9,682 nucleotides of DNA from Eubacterium sp. (GCA_024697885.1 JAILSA010000242.1:1-9682); one strand, 5' to 3'. Shown: positions 1 through 6,683, counted from the first letter of the stretch. Notes: a model not told the origin generated them from the sequence alone. Numbers and translations: made by a program.

Positions 1-1
1 A

Positions 2-376
2 CCTCTTCTTCTGGAAATGTTGAAAAAGTGTTTGATCAAGGCGGGATATACACATTTGATTCCAAACACCAATGGTTTAGAGGCCTGGAATACTCTGGAC
101 CGCATGATGAAAGATGGGGGAATTGTGGGCAAGGATGTTTCCTGTGTCATTACGGATATTGAGATGCCACAGATGGACGGCCACCACCTGACCAAGAGAA
201 TTAAGACAGACCCTAGATTTGATGGACTTCCAGTTGTTATTTTCTCCTCACTGGTCAACGATGAAATGAGAAGAAAGGGAGAGGCTTTGGGGGTAGATGC
301 CCAGCTCTCCAAGCCAGAGATTGGAAGACTGGTTCACCAATTGGATTTGCTAATGGGACAGTCCTTCCAGGAATAA
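2..376 (+). CDS. cheV: CheV-type chemotaxis protein, C-terminal receiver domain (5' end missing)
   Basis: The reading frame is open from the window edge, so this is the 3' part of a longer gene; the ATG at 17 lies inside the domain and is not the real start. The 124 visible residues are a response-regulator receiver domain. The phosphoacceptor Asp is the codon at 155-157 in an ITDIEMPQMDG motif, followed by LTKRIK, the switch Ser in VVIFSSL and the conserved Lys in AQLSKPE. This DIEMPQMDG plus FSSL plus AQLSKPE pattern is typical of CheV, which couples a CheW-like domain to a receiver and links chemoreceptors to CheA in the receptor array. The CheW half would lie upstream of the window and is inferred only. 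A stand-alone receiver or another hybrid regulator cannot be excluded, but CheV is by far the best match by eye. It ends with TAA 83 bases before the next start. Confidence 0.8.
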   Translation, partial: PLLLEMLKKCLIKAGYTHLIPNTNGLEAWNTLDRMMKDGGIVGKDVSCVITDIEMPQMDGHHLTKRIKTDPRFDGLPVVIFSSLVNDEMRRKGEALGVDAQLSKPEIGRLVHQLDLLMGQSFQE

Positions 377-399
377 AAAATATCATTTGAATTATGTAC

Positions 400-433
400 A
401 TGTTCCCGCGGCACCCCGGTGTCGTGGGAATAT
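400..433 (+). terminator. GC-rich hairpin between cheV and the zinc-ribbon gene, possible terminator or leader structure
   Basis: The arms 400-414 and 419-433 pair over 15 positions around the tetraloop CCCG. The stem includes several G·U pairs that only form in plus-strand RNA. It sits 24 bases after the cheV stop and 26 bases before the chosen GTG start of the next gene. It is followed by TTGAGAAAAAAG rather than a clean T run, so it is a weak candidate for an intrinsic terminator; it may instead partly insulate the two genes or protect an RNA end. Confidence 0.45.
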
Positions 434-446
434 TTGAGAAAAAAGA

Positions 447-454
447 GGGGGTGA
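447..454 (+). promoter_or_regulatory. Ribosome binding site that decides the GTG start at 460
   Basis: GGGGGTGA differs by one base from the ideal GGAGGTGA and lies five bases before GTG at 460. The in-frame ATGs at 394 and 400 have no purine-rich site ahead of them and fall at or in the hairpin at 400-433, so GTG 460 is the better start. Confidence 0.65.
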
Positions 455-459
455 GACAG

Positions 460-2196
460 GTGACTATTTGTAGAAAATGTGGACAAGAGATTCCTGATGG
501 TCAGGATTTATGCGAAAACTGCGCCAAACTTGATGTCAGTTCCGGCGAGGCCTATCTGGATGAACTCATGCAGAGCATGGAAGAGGAACTAAATGGACCG
601 GGACTCAGTGCAGAATCTGGTCAGATGGAGAGAGACCAAACTGAATATGAGGAATCTTCTGCCCCAGAACCTGTCCAGGATGAACCTGCTCAGGAAGAAC
701 CTGCCCCAGAAGAGGCTCCCCTAGAAGAAGCTATTCTTGAAGAGGCGCCCCAGGAAGAAGCACCCCAGGAGGAAATTTTCGAGGAGATTTTGGATGAGGA
801 GATCCCTGAAGAAATTGTAGAGGAGCCGGTGGAAGAGGAGCCGGTGGAAGAAGAGCCGGTAGAGGAAGAACTGGTAGAGGAAGAGCCGGTAGAGGAAGAA
901 ATTCTCGAGGAGTCCTTGGAGGAGGAAATCCAGGAAGAAATCCAAGAGGAAATCCAAGAGGAAATTCAGGAAGAGGCCCAGGCAGATACAGACGACATTA
1001 ATGAGCTTCTTGACTTAGTGGCCAGAGATTATTCTGGAGAAGAGGAAGAGGAAAATGATATTCAAAGCTATGACAATGACATGGCTGTGGATGAGGAGCC
1101 GGCCCCAGAGGCAGAGCTTTCCCTTTTTAATGACAGCGAGGAAGGCCAGCTCTTTGAGGACGAGGAGGCAGGGGACCTAGACCTGAATGAACTTTTGACG
1201 GAAGAGCTTCTAGAGGATGATGAGGAAGAAGAGGACTACGAGGTAGAACTCAAGGAAGAAGTGGAAGAGGACGAAGATGAGGCTGAGGACGCCCATATTC
1301 TCGACGCTCTTGCTGTAGAGGAGTCAGCCTTTGAAACAGAGTCAGAGGACGAGGAAGAAAAAGAGGAAAAAGAGAAAAAGGACGGCTTTTGGAAGCGTAC
1401 CTTTGGAAATATTATTACTGAGCAGACAGCGGAGGAAGAGGCTAGAGAGAGAGAACTAGAAGAGGCCTCCGAGGAAGAGAGGAAGGCTGCCAGAGAAGAG
1501 AAAAAGAAGCAGCAGGCGGAGGAAAAGCAGAAAAAAGCGGAATTAGCCAAGGAAGAGAAGGAGAAAAAAGCCCTTCTCAAGGCAGAGGAAGCAGAGAAGA
1601 AAAAGGCTGCCAAGGAAGAGAAAAAGAGGCGAAAGGCAGAGCTTGAAGCCACAGAAGTAGTGGGAAGAATTAACCCTGTGGGAGCTACCATTGTAATGGT
1701 ATTTTTTGGCCTGATTTGTCTTGTGGTAATTCTTGGAACCAAGAGTTTTTCCTATAATGTATCTGTGGCCCACGCAGATAGCGAGTTTGAAAATAGGAAT
1801 TACAAGGCCGCTTACCAGTCCCTGGCGGGAGTGGAAGTGTCCGAGTCCAACAAGGAATTAAAGGACAAGGTTCGCATTTGCATGCAGATGCAGAGAGAAC
1901 TAGAATCCTATTCCAACTACTATGAGTTAAAAATGTACCTAGAATCCTTAGATGCCCTGGTAAAGGGAATTCGAAGTTATGACACCAATAAGGATAAGGC
2001 AGATACTTATGAGATTATGAGCCAGTACAATGAGCTAGAGGCAAGACTTGCGGAGACTCTTTACAAGGAGTTTGGGGTGACAGAGACCCAGGTGAGACAG
2101 ATTATTCAAGAATCTGAAAACCAGGAAGAATACACCCAAAAGCTTGAGGCTATAATTCATAAATGGGAAGAAAAAAATAAGGAAGATGAGAGGTAG
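460..2196 (+). CDS. Zinc-ribbon, Glu-rich repeat, single-pass membrane protein of unknown function
   Basis: With the GTG start the protein is 578 residues. It opens with a zinc ribbon (CRKCG at residues 4-8, CENC at 17-20). Residues about 50-310 are extremely acidic and Pro-containing, with tandem units EPVEE (nucleotides 823-897) and EIQE (925-972). Residues about 326-397 are a Lys/Glu/Ala-rich stretch that should form a long charged coiled coil. A single hydrophobic helix follows (about 408-428, GATIVMVFFGLICLVVILG). The last 150 residues begin with a TPR-like signature (AHADSEFENRNYKAAYQSL) and are helical and charged. With no signal peptide and positive charge just before the helix, the zinc ribbon and acidic arm are probably cytoplasmic and the C-terminal domain outside. 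I do not recognise a function. The gene stops six bases before hisH and may be cotranscribed with it, but nothing links it to histidine synthesis. Low-complexity composition means remote matches should be treated with care. Confidence 0.8.
   Translation: MTICRKCGQEIPDGQDLCENCAKLDVSSGEAYLDELMQSMEEELNGPGLSAESGQMERDQTEYEESSAPEPVQDEPAQEEPAPEEAPLEEAILEEAPQEEAPQEEIFEEILDEEIPEEIVEEPVEEEPVEEEPVEEELVEEEPVEEEILEESLEEEIQEEIQEEIQEEIQEEAQADTDDINELLDLVARDYSGEEEEENDIQSYDNDMAVDEEPAPEAELSLFNDSEEGQLFEDEEAGDLDLNELLTEELLEDDEEEEDYEVELKEEVEEDEDEAEDAHILDALAVEESAFETESEDEEEKEEKEKKDGFWKRTFGNIITEQTAEEEARERELEEASEEERKAAREEKKKQQAEEKQKKAELAKEEKEKKALLKAEEAEKKKAAKEEKKRRKAELEATEVVGRINPVGATIVMVFFGLICLVVILGTKSFSYNVSVAHADSEFENRNYKAAYQSLAGVEVSESNKELKDKVRICMQMQRELESYSNYYELKMYLESLDALVKGIRSYDTNKDKADTYEIMSQYNELEARLAETLYKEFGVTETQVRQIIQESENQEEYTQKLEAIIHKWEEKNKEDER
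823..897 (+). repeat. Five 15-bp tandem units encoding EPVEE
   Basis: Units start at 823, 838, 853, 868 and 883, each close to GAGCCGGTRGARGAR. The fourth has CTG in place of CCG (ELVEE). The repeats keep frame, so a change in copy number would only alter the length of the acidic arm. Confidence 0.8.
925..972 (+). repeat. Four 12-bp tandem units encoding EIQE
   Basis: Units begin at 925, 937, 949 and 961 with sequence near GAAATCCARGAR. The second and third are identical, which suggests recent duplication. The unit is in frame and lies within the acidic arm of the zinc-ribbon membrane protein. Confidence 0.8.
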
Positions 2197-2202
2197 ACTT
2201 CA

Positions 2203-2812
2203 ATGATTGCAATCGTTGATTATGATGCTGGAAATGTAAAAAGTGTAGAAAAAGCCCTGCAGCATTTGGGCCAGGAGCCGGTGGTTACCAGAGATCCTGA
2301 ATTGCTTTTGTCTGCGGACAAGGTAATTGTTCCGGGAGTAGGTGCTTTTGAGGATGCCATGGGTAAAATGAATGGCTATGGGCTCACACCTGTGCTGCGA
2401 GATATTGCCAAGAAGGGAACTCCAATTCTGGGAATTTGCCTGGGACTGCAACTTTTTTTTTCAGTCCAGCCAGGAATCAGAACACAATGTGGAGGGCCTT
2501 GGACTTTTGCCCGGCCAGGTAGTACGCTTTCCTGAGACAGAGGGATTTAAAATCCCACATATGGGTTGGAATTCCATAGAGATTAACCCAAAATCCAGAC
2601 TGCTAAAGGGAATTGACAATGGCGCATATGTATATTTTGTCCATTCCTATTATCTGAAGGCTAAGGATATTGAGGACGTGGCAGCTACCACGGATTACAT
2701 TGTAAATGTCCATGCTGCAGTAGAACACAACAACATTTTTGCAACCCAGTTCCACCCGGAAAAGAGCGGTGAGGTGGGCCTGCAGATTTTGAAAAATTTC
2801 ATTTCTCTGTGA
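2203..2812 (+). pseudogene. hisH: Imidazole glycerol phosphate synthase glutaminase subunit HisH, frameshifted
   Basis: HisH splits glutamine and feeds ammonia to HisF in the fifth step of histidine synthesis. Frame one runs from ATG 2203 (GAGAGG site at 2188-2193) and matches HisH through GICLGLQLFF, including nucleophile Cys79, then drifts out of family and ends at TGA 2533-2535. The adjoining frame continues the family sequence from QSSQESEHNVEGLGLLPG through GWNS, YFVHSYY and TQFHPEKS to TGA 2810-2812. Removing one T from the nine-T run at 2453-2461 joins both parts into a 202-residue protein, the normal HisH length, with catalytic His184 and Glu186. No other lesion is seen. As written, the gene yields only a 110-residue fragment lacking His and Glu. 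This could be a homopolymer sequencing error, a recent mutation, or a slippage site. hisF follows 48 bases later. Confidence 0.9.
2453..2461 (+). other. Nine-T run at the hisH frameshift
   Basis: Family similarity switches frame exactly at this run. Eight T would read CTG CAA CTT TTT TTT CAG TCC and restore HisH. Runs of nine or more T or A are known sites for RNA polymerase slippage and for replication and sequencing errors. Confidence 0.9.
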
Positions 2813-2860
2813 GAGACTTAAAAGACTAGAATGACATGGATTTAGGAGGAAAGGATTGCT

Positions 2861-3622
2861 ATGTTTACCAAAAGAATCATCCCATGCTTAGATGTAAATC
2901 AGGGCCGAGTAGTGAAGGGAGTTAATTTTGTAAATCTGATTGATGCAGGAGATCCAGTTTCGGTTGGTGCTGCCTACGGAGTGGCTGGCGCCGATGAGCT
3001 GGTTTTTCTTGATATTACAGCCTCTAGTGACGCCAGAGACATTAAGGCCAATATGGTGCGCAAGGTGGCGGAGACAGTTTTTATCCCATTTACAGTGGGA
3101 GGAGGAATTCGGACAATCGAGGATTTTCGCATGATTCTCCGAGAGGGGGCAGACAAGGTAGCGGTCAATTCAGCGGCTATTTTGAACCCGAGTCTGGTAT
3201 CCGATGCGGCGGACAAGTTTGGAAGCCAGTGCGTCGTTGTGGCCATTGATGCCAAGAGAAGGGCAGATGGAAAGGGTTGGACCATTTACAAAAATGGCGG
3301 CCGTGTGGATATGGAAATCGACGCGGTAGAGTGGGCCATGGAGGCAGAGAAACTTGGTGCGGGAGAAATCCTCTTGACCAGCATGGACTGCGATGGAACC
3401 AAGGATGGCTATGATATCGATTTGACCCGAATGATTTCCGAAAATGTAAAAATTCCAGTGATTGCCTCAGGCGGCGCTGGCAAAAAGGAACATTTCTATG
3501 ATGCCCTGACAGAGGGCAAGGCAGATGCGGTTTTAGCTGCTTCCCTGTTCCATTTTAAGGAACTTGAAATTATGGATTTGAAGCAGTATCTGAGAGACCG
3601 GGGAATCAGTGTGAGAATGTAA
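2861..3622 (+). CDS. hisF: Imidazole glycerol phosphate synthase cyclase subunit HisF
   Basis: HisF uses ammonia from HisH to convert PRFAR into imidazole glycerol phosphate and AICAR in the cytoplasm. The 253-residue length is normal for the family. It is a (beta/alpha)8 barrel with the catalytic pair Asp11 ([15 protein letters not shown]) and Asp130 (VVVAIDAKR). Phosphate-binding features are present: FTVGGGIRT near residue 80, [15 protein letters not shown], and VIASGGAG. The start is ATG with AGGAGGA at 2844-2850, ten bases upstream. The gene is intact, unlike hisH in front of it. HisF enzymes can use free ammonia in vitro, so some activity could remain without HisH. No other histidine gene is seen in the window. 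The C-terminus (residues 240-253) is ordinary. Confidence 0.96.
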   Translation: MFTKRIIPCLDVNQGRVVKGVNFVNLIDAGDPVSVGAAYGVAGADELVFLDITASSDARDIKANMVRKVAETVFIPFTVGGGIRTIEDFRMILREGADKVAVNSAAILNPSLVSDAADKFGSQCVVVAIDAKRRADGKGWTIYKNGGRVDMEIDAVEWAMEAEKLGAGEILLTSMDCDGTKDGYDIDLTRMISENVKIPVIASGGAGKKEHFYDALTEGKADAVLAASLFHFKELEIMDLKQYLRDRGISVRM

Positions 3623-3628
3623 GGAGGA
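3621..3628 (+). promoter_or_regulatory. Ribosome binding site for ung, overlapping the hisF stop
   Basis: AAGGAGGA overlaps the hisF TAA (3620-3622) and lies five bases before GTG at 3634. It supports this GTG start and suggests ung is translated from a hisF-containing transcript. Confidence 0.75.
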
Positions 3629-3633
3629 AGACT

Positions 3634-4326
3634 GTGCCAGCAATATCAGGTGCCTGGAAGGAAGCCCTACAAGAGGAGTATTCCAAGGATTATTATAAAG
3701 ATTTATTTTTGTTTGTAAAAAAAGCTTATTCTGAGGCGGTGGTCTATCCACCCTCGGATGAGCTTTTTACCGCTTTTCACAGGACTCCTATGGAAAATGT
3801 AAAGGTGGTTATTTTGGGCCAGGACCCCTATCACAATGAGGGTCAGGCCCATGGTCTTTGCTTTTCGGTGAAGCCGGGGACAGATCTTCCCCCTTCCCTA
3901 GTCAATATTTACAAGGAGTTAAAGGAAGATTTGGGAATTTCTATTCCCTCACATGGCTGCCTAAATTCCTGGGCGGACCAGGGGGTTTTGCTCCTGAACA
4001 CAGTCTTGACTGTTGAGGCTCACAAACCCTTGTCCCACAGGGGAAAGGGCTGGGAGGAATTTACGGATGCGGTAATCCAAAAAATCAATGAGATTCCCCG
4101 GCCGATTGTTTTTATTCTCTGGGGAGGGCCAGCCAGGTCCAAGAAAAAACTCTTAAACAATCCCAAACATTTAATATTAGAAGCTCCTCATCCAAGTCCC
4201 CTGTCTGCCTACCGGGGATTTTTTGGAAGCAAACCCTTTAGTAAAACCAACGACTTCCTGATTTCTCAGGGCTTAGAGCCTATCAATTGGGAGATTCCTG
4301 AAATACTAGACAAAAAAACAAAGTGA
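3634..4326 (+). CDS. ung: Uracil-DNA glycosylase, family 1
   Basis: Ung removes uracil from DNA, starting base excision repair. The product is 230 residues, a usual length. Key family-1 motifs are all present: the water-activating loop GQDPYHNEGQAHGLCFSV with catalytic Asp64, PPSL for the backbone-compressing loop, LLLNTVLTVE with the uracil-recognition Asn122, and the minor-groove loop HPSPLSAYRGFFGSKPFSKTN with His186. The start is GTG, supported by the strong site at 3621-3628; no suitable ATG lies near. It sits 11 bases after hisF, so it is likely at the end of the same operon; this association reflects shared transcription rather than shared pathway. The protein ends in a Lys-rich tail (DKKTK). 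No canonical terminator follows, only an AT-rich palindrome. Confidence 0.97.
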   Translation: MPAISGAWKEALQEEYSKDYYKDLFLFVKKAYSEAVVYPPSDELFTAFHRTPMENVKVVILGQDPYHNEGQAHGLCFSVKPGTDLPPSLVNIYKELKEDLGISIPSHGCLNSWADQGVLLLNTVLTVEAHKPLSHRGKGWEEFTDAVIQKINEIPRPIVFILWGGPARSKKKLLNNPKHLILEAPHPSPLSAYRGFFGSKPFSKTNDFLISQGLEPINWEIPEILDKKTK

Positions 4327-4348
4327 TTTATATAATAATTATATAAAT
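4326..4348 (+). repeat. Perfect 23-bp AT-only palindrome after ung
   Basis: Arms ATTTATATAAT and ATTATATAAAT flank a central A at 4337 and begin on the last base of the ung stop. With no G or C the RNA stem is weak, so it is not a typical terminator. It could be a protein-binding site or simply part of the AT-rich promoter-upstream region. Confidence 0.5.
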
Positions 4349-4380
4349 TTAATAAATATATAGAATGACAAAAAATATCA

Positions 4381-4410
4381 TTTACAATAAGAAGAAAACC
4401 ATGTTATACT
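4381..4410 (+). promoter_or_regulatory. Sigma-A-type promoter for the surface-protein gene
   Basis: TTTACA (4381-4386) and TATACT (4405-4410) are separated by 18 bases, and TG at 4402-4403 gives a full extended -10 (TGTTATACT). The AT-rich stretch 4326-4380 just upstream could act as an UP-like element. Transcription would start near 4417, giving a leader of about 50 bases with AGGAGGATG at 4450-4458 ahead of ATG 4467. The gene can thus be expressed apart from ung. Confidence 0.7.
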
Positions 4411-4466
4411 TCAGATAGTTGGACAAGTAGGTATTTTTTTAGTTATTTTAGGAGGATGAAAGAAAA

Positions 4467-6437
4467 ATGAGCAGATTCAAAAAAAGATTAATTGCTATTA
4501 TTGCATCCATTGCAGTTTTTGCGGCTGGAATAGTAGTAGTTAATAATGTTACCAGAGCGTCATATGATGGTAATCAACCATTCCTGAATGCTGATGGAAG
4601 CGATGTGAATGGACTTGAGTACGGTGTACTGGCTAACTACTTGAATCAGACATCAGACATGGAAACCAATTTCTGGGTGGGACAGTATCAGAACAATGGA
4701 AATACCAATGGTAATACTGTACCTGGAAAGACAACATCATGCGGGGAAATTAGAATCGGGGAACTTTTGGATATTACAGAGGATGAATTATATTCTCATA
4801 TCCGTAAGCCAGCCGATGGAACAGAAGAAACAAAAATCACAATTAAAGAGTCCGTAAAGGACGAGGTCAAGGATCGTCTTGCTGCAATTAAGAAGTATGC
4901 AAATTCCGTCCTGTCAAATGCAGATTATACAGCACCAGAGGTTACAGATATGAATAGCTACAAGATTGATATCTCCTCTATGGATAAGGATGTTGTATAT
5001 GTAAATGTTGACAATTTGGTTGATGGTTGGAACAATAACAAATTGGCCAACGGAGGTCTGAAAATCTCCATGAGAGAGAATCAGACTATTATTCTCAACA
5101 TCACAGAGGAAAAGGAATTTAAACTCTACAGATATTCTGTAGATATTACAGACGGATCCTTGCCAAAGGATGAGTTGGCAGCAAATGTGATTTGGAACAT
5201 GCCAAATCTTGCTGGCCTGGAGCTTGCATCTGATGGAATTGATGCAACTGTCATTGCACCATCTGCATTTCTTAATCTTGCCGTAACAGCAGAGGGATGG
5301 TTAGTATGTGATACTATTACATCAAACTCTGGTGAGTGGCATATGATTTATCAGGGATGGGGTAAGGCAACAGCAACTCCAAAGGTGACAGAAGAGCCAA
5401 CAAAGAAGCCAACTGAGAAGCCAACGGCTACTCCAACAAAGAAGCCAACTGAGGCTCCAACGGCAACACCAACTGAGGCACCAACGGCCACACCAACGGT
5501 AGCGCCAACAGCTACACCAACGGTGGCGCCAACAGCTACACCAACGGTGGCGCCAACAGCTACACCAACGGTGGCACCAACAGCCACACCAACGGTAGCG
5601 CCAACAGCTACACCAACAGTAGCGCCAACAGCTACTCCAACGGTGGCACCAACAGCTACACCATATGTGACACCAGCCCCAGTTGTAACACCAACCGTGG
5701 CACCAACAGCCACACCAACCGTAGCACCAACAGCTACTCCAACTATGGCGCCAACAGCTGCTCCAACAGCCACACCTAAAGCGGCAGGAGCTACAGCAGC
5801 GCCAACAGCCACACCAACGGTAGCACCAACAGCTACACCTACCGTGGCACCAACGGTAGCACCAACTGCTACACCTTATGTTACACCAACCCCTGTTGCC
5901 ACAGCAGTAGCAACAGCGACACCAGTACCTACAGCTACTCCAACAGCTGCTCCAGTAGTTACAGAAGCACCAACAGCTACACCAAAGAGCGGAAGTGATA
6001 TTGCTCTTCCAACTGCTACACCAGAGGTAGTAGCAGGAGCAACAGCTACACCAGTCCCTACAGAAGAGGCAAAAGTTGACTCTGAGGTTGCAACACCAGT
6101 TCCAACAGCAGAGACAACAGAGGCACCAACCATTGGTGGTGGAGACACAGAGGAAACCACTAAGACTGCTTCAGCAACTTCTACACCAGAGGCTGAGGAA
6201 ACAACAATTTCTGATGATGACACTCCAAAAGCTTCATCAAGCTCAAGTTCTGAGGATGATGAAGACGATGAGGATGATGAAGAAGAGACAAGTATTGCAG
6301 ACAATGACACACCACTTTCTGACTCAGCACCTGAGACAGGAGATGACACTAACCTCTTTATTCCAATTATGGGAATGGGAGCTTCTGCAATGGCTATTAT
6401 GTTGATTCTTGCCTTCAGAAGAAAAGAAGAAGAGTAA
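4467..6437 (+). CDS. Sortase-anchored choice-of-anchor-A-type surface protein with a Thr/Pro/Ala repeat stalk
   Basis: This 656-residue protein is built to be secreted and fixed to the cell wall. It starts with a basic, hydrophobic signal peptide (about residues 1-31, likely cut after TRA). Residues about 35-297 resemble the choice-of-anchor-A adhesin domain: LEYGVLANYL near the front, then VIWNMPN, ATVIAPSAFLNL and the closing GEWH at 289-292. From about residue 308 to 590 it is almost wholly Thr, Pro, Ala and Val in units such as TATPTVAP, a likely extended and possibly glycosylated stalk. A Ser run and an Asp/Glu block follow. The C-terminus is a sorting signal: APETG (621-625), a hydrophobic span (about 630-649) and RRKEEE. 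The ligand is unknown; adhesion is inferred from domain and layout. It has its own promoter and terminator and is a single-gene unit. ATG 4467 has an AGGAGG site about ten bases upstream. Confidence 0.88.
   Translation: MSRFKKRLIAIIASIAVFAAGIVVVNNVTRASYDGNQPFLNADGSDVNGLEYGVLANYLNQTSDMETNFWVGQYQNNGNTNGNTVPGKTTSCGEIRIGELLDITEDELYSHIRKPADGTEETKITIKESVKDEVKDRLAAIKKYANSVLSNADYTAPEVTDMNSYKIDISSMDKDVVYVNVDNLVDGWNNNKLANGGLKISMRENQTIILNITEEKEFKLYRYSVDITDGSLPKDELAANVIWNMPNLAGLELASDGIDATVIAPSAFLNLAVTAEGWLVCDTITSNSGEWHMIYQGWGKATATPKVTEEPTKKPTEKPTATPTKKPTEAPTATPTEAPTATPTVAPTATPTVAPTATPTVAPTATPTVAPTATPTVAPTATPTVAPTATPTVAPTATPYVTPAPVVTPTVAPTATPTVAPTATPTMAPTAAPTATPKAAGATAAPTATPTVAPTATPTVAPTVAPTATPYVTPTPVATAVATATPVPTATPTAAPVVTEAPTATPKSGSDIALPTATPEVVAGATATPVPTEEAKVDSEVATPVPTAETTEAPTIGGGDTEETTKTASATSTPEAEETTISDDDTPKASSSSSSEDDEDDEDDEEETSIADNDTPLSDSAPETGDDTNLFIPIMGMGASAMAIMLILAFRRKEEE
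5487..5654 (+). repeat. Seven 24-bp tandem units encoding ATPTVAPT
   Basis: Units start every 24 bases from 5487 and follow GCYACWCCAACRGTRGCRCCAACA with only synonymous changes. Related but less regular copies continue at about 5694-5780 and 5804-5870, broken by PYVTPAP and PYVTPTP segments. Copy-number change would keep frame and alter stalk length. Confidence 0.88.
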
Positions 6438-6459
6438 TTCTTACTCAAGTGAATGAAAC

Positions 6460-6503
6460 AAAAAAGGCACGCAAGTCTTTATAGGCTTGCGTGCTTTTCT
6501 TTT
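6460..6503. terminator. Intrinsic terminator, usable in both directions
   Basis: Arms GCACGCAAG (6467-6475) and CTTGCGTGC (6486-6494) pair perfectly, extended inward by two pairs around a TTTATA loop. TTTTCTTTT follows on the plus strand and AAAAAA precedes it at 6460-6465, giving a T run on the minus strand. It lies 22 bases past the surface-protein stop and about 180 bases past the minus-strand gene, so it can end both converging transcripts. Confidence 0.9.
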
Positions 6504-6555
6504 GTTTAAATTAGGGAGATTTTATTTTTGGGGAGGAATCTTAAGCCTTTTCCGC

Positions 6556-6610
6556 CTTAGCCAGCCGGCCCTAAAAAAGGCCCGAAACTTGCTTTTCTGG
6601 CTATGATTTC
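6556..6610. repeat. 55-bp hairpin-forming repeat, copy 1
   Basis: This matches 6629-6683 at 53 of 55 positions, with the last 47 identical. TAGCCAG (6558-6564) pairs with CTGGCTA (6597-6603), and an inner GGCC pairs with GGCC around CTAAAAAA. The interval 6504-6673 has no gene that I can support; apart from the two repeats I see nothing in it. Confidence 0.85.
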
Positions 6611-6628
6611 AGCATTTTTCTCGGATAT

Positions 6629-6683
6629 CTTAGTCGGCCGGCCCTAAAAAAGGCCCGAAACTTGCTTTTCTGGCTATGATTTC
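6629..6683. repeat. 55-bp hairpin-forming repeat, copy 2, overlapping the end of the activase gene
   Basis: This copy lies 73 bases after the first and covers the stop codon and last few sense codons of the minus-strand gene (6674-6683). Its left arm TAGTCGG differs from copy 1 at two bases, both of which still pair as G·U with CTGGCTA in plus-strand RNA. Confidence 0.85.

Noticed and set aside
394..459. N-terminal extension of the zinc-ribbon protein from ATG 394 or 400
   Set aside because: There is no ribosome binding site ahead of these codons, they fall at or in the hairpin at 400-433, and the zinc ribbon begins right after the well-supported GTG at 460.
721..957. Minus-strand open frame opposite the acidic repeats
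   Set aside because: It is a Leu/Phe-rich mirror of the GAG/GAA repeats on the other strand, with no ribosome binding site or family resemblance.
1236..1742. Minus-strand Ser-rich open frame
   Set aside because: It mirrors the Glu/Lys coiled-coil coding sequence; composition is fully explained by the plus-strand gene.
2372..2812. Separate gene starting at ATG 2372
   Set aside because: Its first 28 or so residues are not HisH-like and overlap hisH in another frame; only the part after the T run is real, as the second half of hisH.
5351..5812. Minus-strand Val/Gly/Ala repeat protein
   Set aside because: It is the antisense of the Thr/Pro/Ala repeat array; stop-free length is a result of the repeat composition.
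5487..5870. Possible CRISPR-like array
   Set aside because: The repeats are contiguous 24-bp coding units without unique spacers and keep a single reading frame.
5876..6448. Minus-strand Ser/Val-rich open frame
   Set aside because: It is antisense to the stalk end and sorting signal of the surface protein and crosses no plausible start signal.
6556..6683. Insertion-sequence ends or attachment sites
   Set aside because: The copies are direct repeats only 18 bases apart with no transposase or integrase gene nearby, so a complete element is not supported.
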